The notes under the pieces are model-generated. The model searched no databases. It was given only the letters and a program-made list of their open reading frames with translations, and had not been told where the DNA came from. Position numbers and translations under genes: made by a program. From Zeus faber (Eukaryota > Chordata > Actinopteri > Zeiformes > Zeidae): 64,000 nt of DNA. The DNA lies in the NCBI GenBank assembly GCA_960531495.1, contig CAUIJY010000068.1, forward strand, positions 248,001 to 312,000, read 5' to 3'. Shown one piece after another: positions 39,755 to 48,077 of this stretch (the first letter of the stretch is position 1; each line of letters opens with the position of its first letter).

Positions 39755-39962
39755 ACTGTTTGCAAAACAGTTTTTGGCACATCTAACAAGTTTTTCTGAA
39801 ATTACAAGCATTTTCATAAAAACCTGCATGGATGGCAAACAAGGCATTTTCAGGCAATTTAAAGACTGAAAGGATGTTTTGAGTAAAGGTTTCTGTCATA
39901 ACTCTGTAGGAACTGCTCAGATAAAGTAAATACTGTTATGAACTCATTTGTAATGGGAAAGT
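39755..39962 (+). repeat. Monomer m3 (208 bp)
   Basis: GCAAAACAG with intact dyad, TTACAAGC (CpG site in CA state), GTCATAAC in place of the palindrome, and the tail ATAAAGTAAAT. It is a near-copy of m5. Confidence 0.88.
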
Positions 39963-40012
39963 ACTGTTTGCAGAACAGTTTTGGCACATCTAACAATTTT
40001 TTTCTGAAATTA

Positions 40013-40014
40013 CG
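40013..40014. other. Main CpG position of the monomer (example in m4)
   Basis: TTACGAGC usually holds the only CpG in the monomer. At the aligned place other monomers have CA (m3, m5, m9, m13), TG (n4, 47297-47298) or TA (m2, m14). A few rare CpGs occur elsewhere (TTCCGTC near 347 and 556, GATAGCG near 49702, TTTTCGCAC near 49139). Confidence 0.8.
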
Positions 40015-40102
40015 AGCATTTTCATAAAAAACTGCATGGATGGCAAACAAGGCATTTTCAGGCAATTTAAAGACTGAAAGGATGTTTTGAGTAAAGATTT
40101 CT

Positions 40103-40110
40103 GTCATGAC
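40103..40110. other. Perfect 8 bp palindrome GTCATGAC (example in m4)
   Basis: GTCATGAC equals its own reverse complement. It is present in m2, m4, m6, m9 and m12-m14 and is replaced by GTCATAAC in m3, m5, m7, m8 and m10. It is altered in m1 (GTCATGAA), m11 (GGCATGAC) and m15 (GCCATAAC). Confidence 0.7.
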
Positions 40111-40170
40111 TCTGTAGGAACTGCTCAGATAGTGTAAATACTGTTATGAACTCATTTGTAATGGGAAAGT

Positions 40171-40187
40171 ACTGTTTGCAAAACAGT
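40171..40187. other. Dyad ACTGTTT-GCA-AAACAGT at the monomer start (example in m5)
   Basis: Perfect 7 bp inverted arms (40171-40177 and 40181-40187) around a 3 bp centre. Monomers with GTAAAACAG keep it (centre GTA). GCAGAACAG has one mismatch at the inner pair. GCAAAAGAG, ACTTTTTGC and ACTCTTTG each break one arm. It could extrude as a short hairpin or bind a dimeric protein; no function is shown. Confidence 0.75.
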
Positions 40188-40238
40188 TTTTGGCACATCT
40201 AACAAGTTTTTCTGAAATTACAAGCATTTTCATAAAAA
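40187..40238. other. Spaced T-tracts (possible intrinsic bend, example in m5)
   Basis: T-tracts start at 40187, 40207 and 40227, exactly 20 bp apart, or about two helical turns. They are followed by A5 at 40234-40238. Short A/T tracts in phase with the helix are known to curve DNA. Most monomers carry this arrangement, but curvature itself is inferred. Confidence 0.5.
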
Positions 40239-40268
40239 CCTGCATGGATGGCAAACAAGGCATTTTCA
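40224..40268 (+). repeat. 9 bp direct sub-repeat GCATTTTCA within the monomer (example in m5)
   Basis: GCATTTTCA occurs at 40224-40232 and 40260-40268, 36 bp apart. Many monomers have both copies; GAGCAGTTTC and GCACTTTC monomers have altered the first. It may be a remnant of a shorter ancestral repeat, but the rest of the monomer does not clearly follow a 36 bp period. Confidence 0.5.
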
Positions 40269-40378
40269 GGCAATTTAAAGACTGAAAGGATGTTTTGAGT
40301 AAAGGTTTCTGTCATAACTCTGTAGGAACTGCTCAGATAAAGTAAATACTGTTATGAACTCATTTGTAATGGGAAAGT

Positions 40379-40586
40379 ACTGTTTGCAGAACAGTTTTGG
40401 CACATCTAACAATTTTTTTCTGAAATTACGAGCATTTTCATAAAAAACTGCATGGATGGCAAACAAGGCATTTTCAGGCAATTTAAAGACTGAAAGGATG
40501 TTTTGAGTAAAGGTTTCTGTCATGACTCTGTAGGACCTGCTCAGATAGTGTAAATACTGTTATGAACTCATTTGTAATGGGAAAGT
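40379..40586 (+). repeat. Monomer m6 (208 bp), seven-T type
   Basis: Like m4, with AGTTTTGGC, seven T, and six A before CTGC, but with AAAGGTTTC and CTGTAGGACC in the tail instead of AAAGATTTC and CTGTAGGAAC. Confidence 0.88.
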
Positions 40587-40794
40587 ACTGTTTGCAGAAC
40601 AGTTTTTGGCACATCTAACAAGTTTTTCTGAAATTACGAGCAGTTTCATAAAAACCTGCATGGGTGGCAAACAAGGCATTTTCAGGCAATTTAAAGACTG
40701 AAAGGATGTTTTGAGTAAAGGTTTCTGTCATAACTCTGTAGGAACTGCTCAGATAAAGTAAATACTGTTATGAACTCATTTGTAATGGGAAAGT
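40587..40794 (+). repeat. Monomer m7 (208 bp)
   Basis: GCAGAACAG, the CpG form TTACGAGCAGTTTC, GGGTGGCAAACAAGG, GTCATAAC and ATAAAGTAAAT. Confidence 0.88.
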
Positions 40795-41003
40795 ACTGTT
40801 TGCAGAACAGTTTTTGGCACATCTTACACATTTTTGCTGAAATTACGAGCATTTTCATAAAAACCTGCATGGATGGCAAACAAGGCATTTTCAGGCAATT
40901 TAAAGACTGAAAGGATGTTTTGAGTAAAGGTTTCTGTCATAACTCTGTAGGAACTGCTCAGATAGTGTTAATACTGTTATGAACTCATTTGTAATGGGAA
41001 AGT
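40795..41003 (+). repeat. Monomer m8 (209 bp)
   Basis: Marked by CATCTTACACATTTTTGCTG. It also has TTACGAGCATTTTC, GTCATAAC and the tail GATAGTGTTAAT. The same marker is seen near 4815, 8146, 21462, 31244, 34158, 37281, 54138 and 62670, so m8-like monomers also exist in the outer layer. Confidence 0.88.
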
Positions 41004-41211
41004 ACTGTTTGCAGAACAGTTTTTGGCACATCTAACAAGTTTTTCTGAAATTACAAGCACTTTCATAAAAACCTGCATGGATGGCAAACAAGGCATTTTC
41101 AGGCAATTTAAAGACTGAAAGGATGTTTTGAGTAAAGGTTTCTGTCATGACTCTGTAGGACCTGCTCAGATAGTGTAAATACTGTTATGAACTCATTTGT
41201 AATGGGAAAGT
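41004..41211 (+). repeat. Monomer m9 (208 bp)
   Basis: GCAGAACAG, TTACAAGCACTTTC (CA state), AAAGGTTTC, palindrome GTCATGAC and CTGTAGGACC. Confidence 0.88.
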
Positions 41212-41419
41212 ACTGTTTGCAGAACAGTTTTTGGCACATCTAACAAGTTTTTCTGAAATTACGAGCAGTTTCATAAAAACCTGCATGGGTGGCAAACAAG
41301 GCATTTTCAGGCAATTTAAAGACTGAAAGGATGTTTTGAGTAAAGGTTTCTGTCATAACTCTGTAGGAACTGCTCAGATAAAGTAAATACTGTTATGAAC
41401 TCATTTGTAATGGGAAAGT
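41212..41419 (+). repeat. Monomer m10 (208 bp)
   Basis: GCAGAACAG, GAGCAGTTTC, GGGTGGCAAACAAGG, GTCATAAC and ATAAAGTAAAT. It is almost the same as m7. Confidence 0.88.
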
Positions 41420-41627
41420 ACTGTTTGCAGAACAGTTTTGGCACATCTAACAATTTTTTTCTGAAATTACGAGCATTTTCATAAAAAACTGCATGGATGG
41501 CAAACAAGGCATTTTCAGGCAATTTAAAGACTGAAAGGATGTTTTGAGTAAAGGTTTCTGGCATGACTCTGTAGAACCTGCTCAGATAGTGTAAATACTG
41601 TTATGAACTCATTTGTAATGGGAAAGT
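41420..41627 (+). repeat. Monomer m11 (208 bp), seven-T type
   Basis: A seven-T monomer distinguished by TTTCTGGCATGAC and CTGTAGAACC. Confidence 0.88.
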
Positions 41628-41836
41628 ACTGTTTGCAGAACAGTTTTTGGCACATCTAACACATTTTTTCTGAAATTACGAGCATTTTCATAAATACCTG
41701 CATGGATGGCAAACAATGCATTTTCAGGCAATTTAAAGACTGAAAGGATGTTTTGAGTAAAGCTTTCTGTCATGACTCTGTAGGAACTGCTCAGATAGTG
41801 TAAATACTGTTATGAACTCATTTGTAATGGGAAAGT
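41628..41836 (+). repeat. Monomer m12 (209 bp)
   Basis: ACACATTTTTT, CATAAATACC, CAATGCATT (an ATGCAT site) and TAAAGCTTTC (a HindIII-type AAGCTT at 41760-41765). Confidence 0.88.
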
Positions 41837-42045
41837 ACTGTTTGCAAAAGAGTTTTTGGCACATCTAACAAGTTTTTCTGAAATTACAAGCACTTTCATA
41901 AAAACCTGCATGGATGGCAAACAAGGCATTTTCAGGCAATTTAAAGACTGAAAGGATGTTTTGAGTAAAGGTTTCTGTCATGACTGTGTAGGAACTGCTC
42001 AGATAGTGTGAATACTGTTTTGAACTCATTTGTAATTGGGAATGT
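41837..42045 (+). repeat. Monomer m13 (209 bp)
   Basis: GCAAAAGAG with the dyad broken by C to G, TTACAAGCACTTTC (CA state), CATGACTGTGTAGG and the tail GTGTGAATACTGTTTTG with AATTGGGAATGT. Confidence 0.88.
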
Positions 42046-42252
42046 ACTGTTTGTAAAACAGTTTTTGGCACATCTAACAAGTATTTCTGAAATAATAAGC
42101 ATTTTCATGAAACCTGCATGGATGGCAAACAAGGCATTTTCAGGCAATTTAAAGACTGAAAGGATGTTTTGAGTAAAGATTTCTGTCATGACTCTCTAGG
42201 ACCTGCTCAGATAGTGTAAATACTGTTATGAACTGATTTGTAATGGGAAAGT
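42046..42252 (+). repeat. Monomer m14 (207 bp)
   Basis: Like m2 (GTAAAACAG, ACAAGTATTTC, the TA state of the CpG site, CATGAAACC), but with CAGGCAATTT and AAAGATTTC. Confidence 0.88.
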
Positions 42253-42460
42253 ACTGTTTGCAAAAGAGTTTTTGGCACATCTAACAGGTTTTTCTGAAAT
42301 TACGAGCAGTTTCATAAAAACCTGCATGGGTGGCAAACATGGCATTTTCAGGCAATTTAAAGACTGAAAGGATGTTTTGAGTAAAGGTTTCTGCCATAAC
42401 TCTGTAGGAACTGCTCAGATAGTGTAAATACTGTTATGAACTCATTTGTAATGGGAAAGT
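42253..42460 (+). repeat. Monomer m15 (208 bp)
   Basis: GCAAAAGAG, ACAGGTTTTTC (private G), GAGCAGTTTC, GGGTGGCAAACATGG and TTTCTGCCATAAC. It leads into the next anchor m1. Confidence 0.88.
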
Positions 42461-45165
42461 ACTTTTTGCAGAACAGTTTTTGGCACATCTAACACATTTT
42501 TTCTGAAATTACGAGCATTTTCATAAAAACCTGCATGGATGGCAAACAAGGCATTTTCAGGCAATTTTAAGACTGAAAGGATGTTTTGAGTAAAGGTTTC
42601 TGTCATGAATGTGTAGGAACTGCTCAGATAGTGTGAATACTGTTTTGAACTCATTTGTAATTGGGAATGTACTGTTTGTAAAACAGTTTTTGGCACATCT
42701 AACAAGTATTTCTGAAATAATAAGCATTTTCATGAAACCTGCATGGATGGCAAACAAGGCATTTTCAGGCCATTTAAAGACTGAAAGGATGTTTTGAGTA
42801 AAGGTTTCTGTCATGACTCTCTAGGACCTGCTCAGATAGTGTAAATACTGTTATGAACTGATTTGTAATGGGAAAGTACTGTTTGCAAAACAGTTTTTGG
42901 CACATCTAACAAGTTTTTCTGAAATTACAAGCATTTTCATAAAAACCTGCATGGATGGCAAACAAGGCATTTTCAGGCAATTTAAAGACTGAAAGGATGT
43001 TTTGAGTAAAGGTTTCTGTCATAACTCTGTAGGAACTGCTCAGATAAAGTAAATACTGTTATGAACTCATTTGTAATGGGAAAGTACTGTTTGCAGAACA
43101 GTTTTGGCACATCTAACAATTTTTTTCTGAAATTACGAGCATTTTCATAAAAAACTGCATGGATGGCAAACAAGGCATTTTCAGGCAATTTAAAGACTGA
43201 AAGGATGTTTTGAGTAAAGATTTCTGTCATGACTCTGTAGGAACTGCTCAGATAGTGTAAATACTGTTATGAACTCATTTGTAATGGGAAAGTACTGTTT
43301 GCAAAACAGTTTTTGGCACATCTAACAAGTTTTTCTGAAATTACAAGCATTTTCATAAAAACCTGCATGGATGGCAAACAAGGCATTTTCAGGCAATTTA
43401 AAGACTGAAAGGATGTTTTGAGTAAAGGTTTCTGTCATAACTCTGTAGGAACTGCTCAGATAAAGTAAATACTGTTATGAACTCATTTGTAATGGGAAAG
43501 TACTGTTTGCAGAACAGTTTTGGCACATCTAACAATTTTTTTCTGAAATTACGAGCAGTTTCATAAAAACCTGCATGGGTGGCAAACAAGGCATTTTCAG
43601 GCAATTTAAAGACTGAAAGGATGTTTTGAGTAAAGGTTTCTGTCATAACTCTGTAGGAACTGCTCAGATAGTGTTAATACTGTTATGAACTCATTTGTAA
43701 TGGGAAAGTACTGTTTGCAGAACAGTTTTTGGCACATCTAACAAGTTTTTCTGAAATTACAAGCACTTTCATAAAAACCTGCATGGATGGCAAACAAGGC
43801 ATTTTCAGGCAATTTAAAGACTGAAAGGATGTTTTGAGTAAAGGTTTCTGTCATAACTCTGTAGGAACTGCTCAGATAAAGTAAATACTGTTATGAACTC
43901 ATTTGTAATGGGAAAGTACTGTTTGCAGAACAGTTTTGGCACATCTAACAATTTTTTTCTGAAATTACGAGCATTTTCATAAAAAAACTGCATGGATGGC
44001 AAACAAGGCATTTTCAGGCAATTTAAAGACTGAAAGGATGTTTTGAGTAAAGGTTTCTGTCATGACTCTGTAGGACCTGCTCAGATAGTGTAAATACTGT
44101 TATGAACTCATTTGTAATGGGAAAGTACTGTTTGCAGAACAGTTTTTGGCACATCTAACAAGTTTTTCTGAAATTACGAGCAGTTTCATAAAAACCTGCA
44201 TGGGTGGCAAACAAGGCATTTTCAGGCAATTTAAAGACTGAAAGGATGTTTTGAGTAAAGGTTTCTGTCATAACTCTGTAGGAACTGCTCAGATAGTGTT
44301 AATACTGTTATGAACTCATTTGTAATGGGAAAGTACTGTTTGCAGAACAGTTTTTGGCACATCTAACAAGTTTTTCTGAAATTACAAGCACTTTCATAAA
44401 AACCTGCATGGATGGCAAACAAGGCATTTTCAGGCAATTTAAAGACTGAAAGGATGTTTTGAGTAAAGTTTTCTGTCATGACTGTGTAGGAACTGCTCAG
44501 ATAGTGTGAATACTGTTTTGAACTCATTTGTAATTGGGAATGTACTCTTTGTAAAACAGTTTTTGGAACATCTAACAAGTATTTCTGAAATAATAAGCAT
44601 TTTCATGAAACCTGCATGGATGGCAAACAAGGCATTTTCAGGCCATTTAAAGACTGAAAGGATGTTTGAGTAAAGATTTCTGTCATGACTCTGTAGGAAC
44701 TGCTCAGATAGTGTAAATACTGTTATGAACTCATTTGTAATGGGAAAGTACTGTTTGCAAAACAGTTTTTGGCACATCTAACAAGTTTTTCTGAAATTAC
44801 AAGCATTTTCATAAAAACCTGCATGGATGGCAAACAAGGCATTTTCAGGCAATTTAAAGACTGAAAGGATGTTTTGAGTAAAGTTTTCTGTCATGACTCT
44901 CTAGGACCTGCTCAGATAGTGTAAATACTGTTATGAACTGATTTTTAATGGGAAAGTACTGTTTGCAAAAGAGTTTTTGGCACATCTAACAAGTTTTTCT
45001 GAAATTACGAGCAGTTTCATAAAAACCTGCATGGGTGGCAAACATGGCATTTTCAGGCAATTTAAAGACTGAAAGGATGTTTTGAGTAAAGGTTTCTGTC
45101 ATAACTCTGTAGGAACTGCTCAGATAGTGTAAATACTGTTATGAACTCATTTGTAATGGGAAAGT
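42461..45165 (+). repeat. Hybrid 15-mer/7-mer interval (13 monomers), copy of 23103-25807
   Basis: Monomers start at 42461, 42671, 42878, 43086, 43294, 43502, 43710, 43918, 44127, 44335, 44544, 44750 and 44958. The first five are m1-m5, 43502 is a hybrid, 43918 has the extra A (CATAAAAAAACTGC near 43979), and the last three are n5-n7. The offset to the earlier copy is a constant 19,358 bp. Confidence 0.87.
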
Positions 45166-46621
45166 ACTTTTTGCAGAACAGTTTTTGGCACATCTAACAC
45201 ATTTTTCCTGAAATTACGAGCATTTTCATAAAAACCTGCATGGATGGCAAACAAGGCATTTTCAGGCAATTTTAAGACTGAAAGGATGTTTTGAGTAAAG
45301 GTTTCTGTCATGACTGTGTAGGAACTGCTCAGATAGTGTGAATACTGTTTTGAACTCATTTGTAATTGGGAATGTACTGTTTGTAAAACAGTTTTTGGCA
45401 CATCTAACAAGTATTTCTGAAATAATAAGCATTTTCATGAAACCTGCATGGATGGCAAACAAGGCATTTTCAGGCCATTTAAAGACTGAAAGGATGTTTT
45501 GAGTAAAGCTTTCTGTCATGACTCTGTAGGAACTGCTCATATAGTGTGAATACTGTTTTGAACTCATTTGTAATTGGGAATGTACTCTTTGTAAAACAGT
45601 TTTTGGCACATCTAACAAGTATTTCTGAAATAATAAGCATTTTCATGAAACCTGCATGGATGGCAAACAAGGCATTTTCAGGCCATTTAAAGACTGAAAG
45701 GATGTTTTGAGTAAAGATTTTTGTCATGACTCTCTAGGACCTGCTCAGATAGTGTAAATACTGTTATGAACTGATTTGTAATGGGAAAGTACTGTTTGCA
45801 AAAGAGTTTTTGGCACATCTAACAAGTTTTTCTGAAATTATGAGCATTTTCATAAAAACCTGCATGGATGGCAAACAAGGCATTTTCAGGCAATTTAAAG
45901 ACTGAAAGGATGTTTTGAGTAAAGGTTTCTGTCATGACTGTGTAGGAACTGCTCAGATAGTGTGAATACTGTTTTGAACTCATTTGTAATTGGGAATGTA
46001 CTCTTTGTAAAACAGTTTTTGGAACATCTAACAAGTATTTCTGAAATAATAAGCATTTTCATGAAACCTGCATGGATGGCAAACAAGGCATTTTCAGGCC
46101 ATTTAAAGACTGAAAGGATGTTTGAGTAAAGATTTCTGTCATGACTCTGTAGGAACTGCTCAGATAGTGTAAATACTGTTATGAACTCATTTGTAATGGG
46201 AAAGTACTGTTTGCAAAACAGTTTTTGGCACATCTAACAAGTTTTTCTGAAATTACAAGCATTTTCATAAAAACCTGCATGGATGGCAAACAAGGCATTT
46301 TCAGGCAATTTAAAGACTGAAAGGATGTTTTGAGTAAAGTTTTCTGTCATGACTCTCTAGGACCTGCTCAGATAGTGTAAATACTGTTATGAACTGATTT
46401 TTAATGGGAAAGTACTGTTTGCAAAAGAGTTTTTGGCACATCTAACAAGTTTTTCTGAAATTACGAGCAGTTTCATAAAAACCTGCATGGGTGGCAAACA
46501 TGGCATTTTCAGGCAATTTAAAGACTGAAAGGATGTTTTGAGTAAAGGTTTCTGTCATAACTCTGTAGGAACTGCTCAGATAGTGTAAATACTGTTATGA
46601 ACTCATTTGTATTGGGAAAGT
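45166..46621 (+). repeat. 7-mer HOR copy a (1,456 bp)
   Basis: n1-n7, with the n1 context TTTGTAATGGGAAAGT, as at 25808, and not the TTTGTATTGGG of the later copies. A private T (AAAGATTTTTGTC) lies at 45721. Confidence 0.87.
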
Positions 46622-46831
46622 ACTTTTTGCAGAACAGTTTTTGGCACATCTAACACATTTTTCCTGAAATTACGAGCATTTTCATAAAAACCTGCATGGA
46701 TGGCAAACAAGGCATTTTCAGGCAATTTTAAGACTGAAAGGATGTTTTGAGTAAAGGTTTCTGTCATGACTGTGTAGGAACTGCTCAGATAGTGTGAATA
46801 CTGTTTTGAACTCATTTGTAATTGGGAATGT
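46622..46831 (+). repeat. Monomer n1 (210 bp)
   Basis: ACTTTTTGCAGAACAG, ACACATTTTTCCTG, AATTTTAAGACTG and CATGACTGTGTAGG. It differs from m1 by TTCC for TTTC and by the absence of the CATGAATG change. Confidence 0.88.
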
Positions 46832-47039
46832 ACTGTTTGTAAAACAGTTTTTGGCACATCTAACAAGTATTTCTGAAATAATAAGCATTTTCATGAAACC
46901 TGCATGGATGGCAAACAAGGCATTTTCAGGCCATTTAAAGACTGAAAGGATGTTTTGAGTAAAGCTTTCTGTCATGACTCTGTAGGAACTGCTCATATAG
47001 TGTGAATACTGTTTTGAACTCATTTGTAATTGGGAATGT
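46832..47039 (+). repeat. Monomer n2 (208 bp)
   Basis: GTAAAACAG, ACAAGTATTTC with the TA state, CAGGCCATTT, TAAAGCTTTC (AAGCTT) and CTGCTCATATAGTGTG. Confidence 0.88.
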
Positions 47040-47246
47040 ACTCTTTGTAAAACAGTTTTTGGCACATCTAACAAGTATTTCTGAAATAATAAGCATTTTC
47101 ATGAAACCTGCATGGATGGCAAACAAGGCATTTTCAGGCCATTTAAAGACTGAAAGGATGTTTTGAGTAAAGATTTCTGTCATGACTCTCTAGGACCTGC
47201 TCAGATAGTGTAAATACTGTTATGAACTGATTTGTAATGGGAAAGT
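47040..47246 (+). repeat. Monomer n3 (207 bp)
   Basis: ACTCTTTGTAAAACAG with the dyad broken in the left arm, the TA state, CAGGCCATTT, AAAGATTTC and CTCTCTAGGACC, ending GAACTGATTTG. Confidence 0.88.
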
Positions 47247-47455
47247 ACTGTTTGCAAAAGAGTTTTTGGCACATCTAACAAGTTTTTCTGAAATTATGAG
47301 CATTTTCATAAAAACCTGCATGGATGGCAAACAAGGCATTTTCAGGCAATTTAAAGACTGAAAGGATGTTTTGAGTAAAGGTTTCTGTCATGACTGTGTA
47401 GGAACTGCTCAGATAGTGTGAATACTGTTTTGAACTCATTTGTAATTGGGAATGT
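47247..47455 (+). repeat. Monomer n4 (209 bp)
   Basis: GCAAAAGAG, TTATGAGC (TG state of the CpG site, 47297-47298), CATGACTGTGTAGG and GTGTGAATACTGTTTTG. Confidence 0.88.
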
Positions 47456-47661
47456 ACTCTTTGTAAAACAGTTTTTGGAACATCTAACAAGTATTTCTGA
47501 AATAATAAGCATTTTCATGAAACCTGCATGGATGGCAAACAAGGCATTTTCAGGCCATTTAAAGACTGAAAGGATGTTTGAGTAAAGATTTCTGTCATGA
47601 CTCTGTAGGAACTGCTCAGATAGTGTAAATACTGTTATGAACTCATTTGTAATGGGAAAGT
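47456..47661 (+). repeat. Monomer n5 (206 bp), shortest standard monomer
   Basis: ACTCTTTGTAAAACAG, TTTTTGGAACATC, the TA state, CAGGCCATTT and GATGTTTGAGTAAAG, which is one T short. Confidence 0.88.
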
Positions 47662-47869
47662 ACTGTTTGCAAAACAGTTTTTGGCACATCTAACAAGTTT
47701 TTCTGAAATTACAAGCATTTTCATAAAAACCTGCATGGATGGCAAACAAGGCATTTTCAGGCAATTTAAAGACTGAAAGGATGTTTTGAGTAAAGTTTTC
47801 TGTCATGACTCTCTAGGACCTGCTCAGATAGTGTAAATACTGTTATGAACTGATTTTTAATGGGAAAGT
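47662..47869 (+). repeat. Monomer n6 (208 bp)
   Basis: GCAAAACAG with the dyad intact, TTACAAGC, AAAGTTTTCTGTC, CTCTCTAGGACC and GATTTTTAATGGG. Confidence 0.88.
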
Positions 47870-48077
47870 ACTGTTTGCAAAAGAGTTTTTGGCACATCTA
47901 ACAAGTTTTTCTGAAATTACGAGCAGTTTCATAAAAACCTGCATGGGTGGCAAACATGGCATTTTCAGGCAATTTAAAGACTGAAAGGATGTTTTGAGTA
48001 AAGGTTTCTGTCATAACTCTGTAGGAACTGCTCAGATAGTGTAAATACTGTTATGAACTCATTTGTATTGGGAAAGT
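47870..48077 (+). repeat. Monomer n7 (208 bp)
   Basis: GCAAAAGAG, GAGCAGTTTC, GGGTGGCAAACATGG and GTCATAAC, ending TTTGTATTGGG before the next anchor. Confidence 0.88.

Larger units (their letters stand above)
39963..40170 (+). repeat. Monomer m4 (208 bp), seven-T type
   Basis: GCAGAACAG, then AGTTTTGGC (one T short), ACAATTTTTTT (seven T), the CpG form TTACGAGC (CpG at 40013-40014), CATAAAAAACTGC, AAAGATTTC and the palindrome GTCATGAC at 40103-40110. It is a near-copy of m6. Confidence 0.88.
40171..40378 (+). repeat. Monomer m5 (208 bp)
   Basis: GCAAAACAG with intact dyad, TTACAAGC (CA state at 40221-40222), GTCATAAC and ATAAAGTAAAT. It is the second member of the m3/m5 pair and is used here for the coordinates of sub-monomer motifs. 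Confidence 0.88.
39338..42460 (+). repeat. Reference 15-mer higher-order repeat (3,123 bp)
   Basis: This is the complete unit m1-m15, chosen as reference because the interval 39338 to 42461 is a clean 15 monomers and the same order recurs at 52656-55778 and, cut by the window end, at 61188. Monomer lengths are 210, 207, 208, 208, 208, 208, 208, 209, 208, 208, 208, 209, 209, 207 and 208. The pairs m3-m4 and m5-m6 are near-copies of each other (a dimer of about 416 bp), which gives a local register in which misalignment can occur. Confidence 0.9.
46622..48077 (+). repeat. Reference 7-mer HOR copy b (1,456 bp)
   Basis: Monomer lengths are 210, 208, 207, 209, 206, 208 and 208. The anchor is preceded by TTTGTATTGGG, a change shared only with the anchors at 48078, 56820 and 58276, which groups these four copies. 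n7, n1 and n2 resemble m15, m1 and m2, so the 7-mer and 15-mer share part of their ancestry. Confidence 0.88.

Noticed and set aside
40171..40187. Rho-independent terminator from the dyad followed by T5
   Set aside because: The hairpin is A/T-rich with 7 bp arms and is part of a eukaryote-type satellite; there is no transcription unit to terminate.
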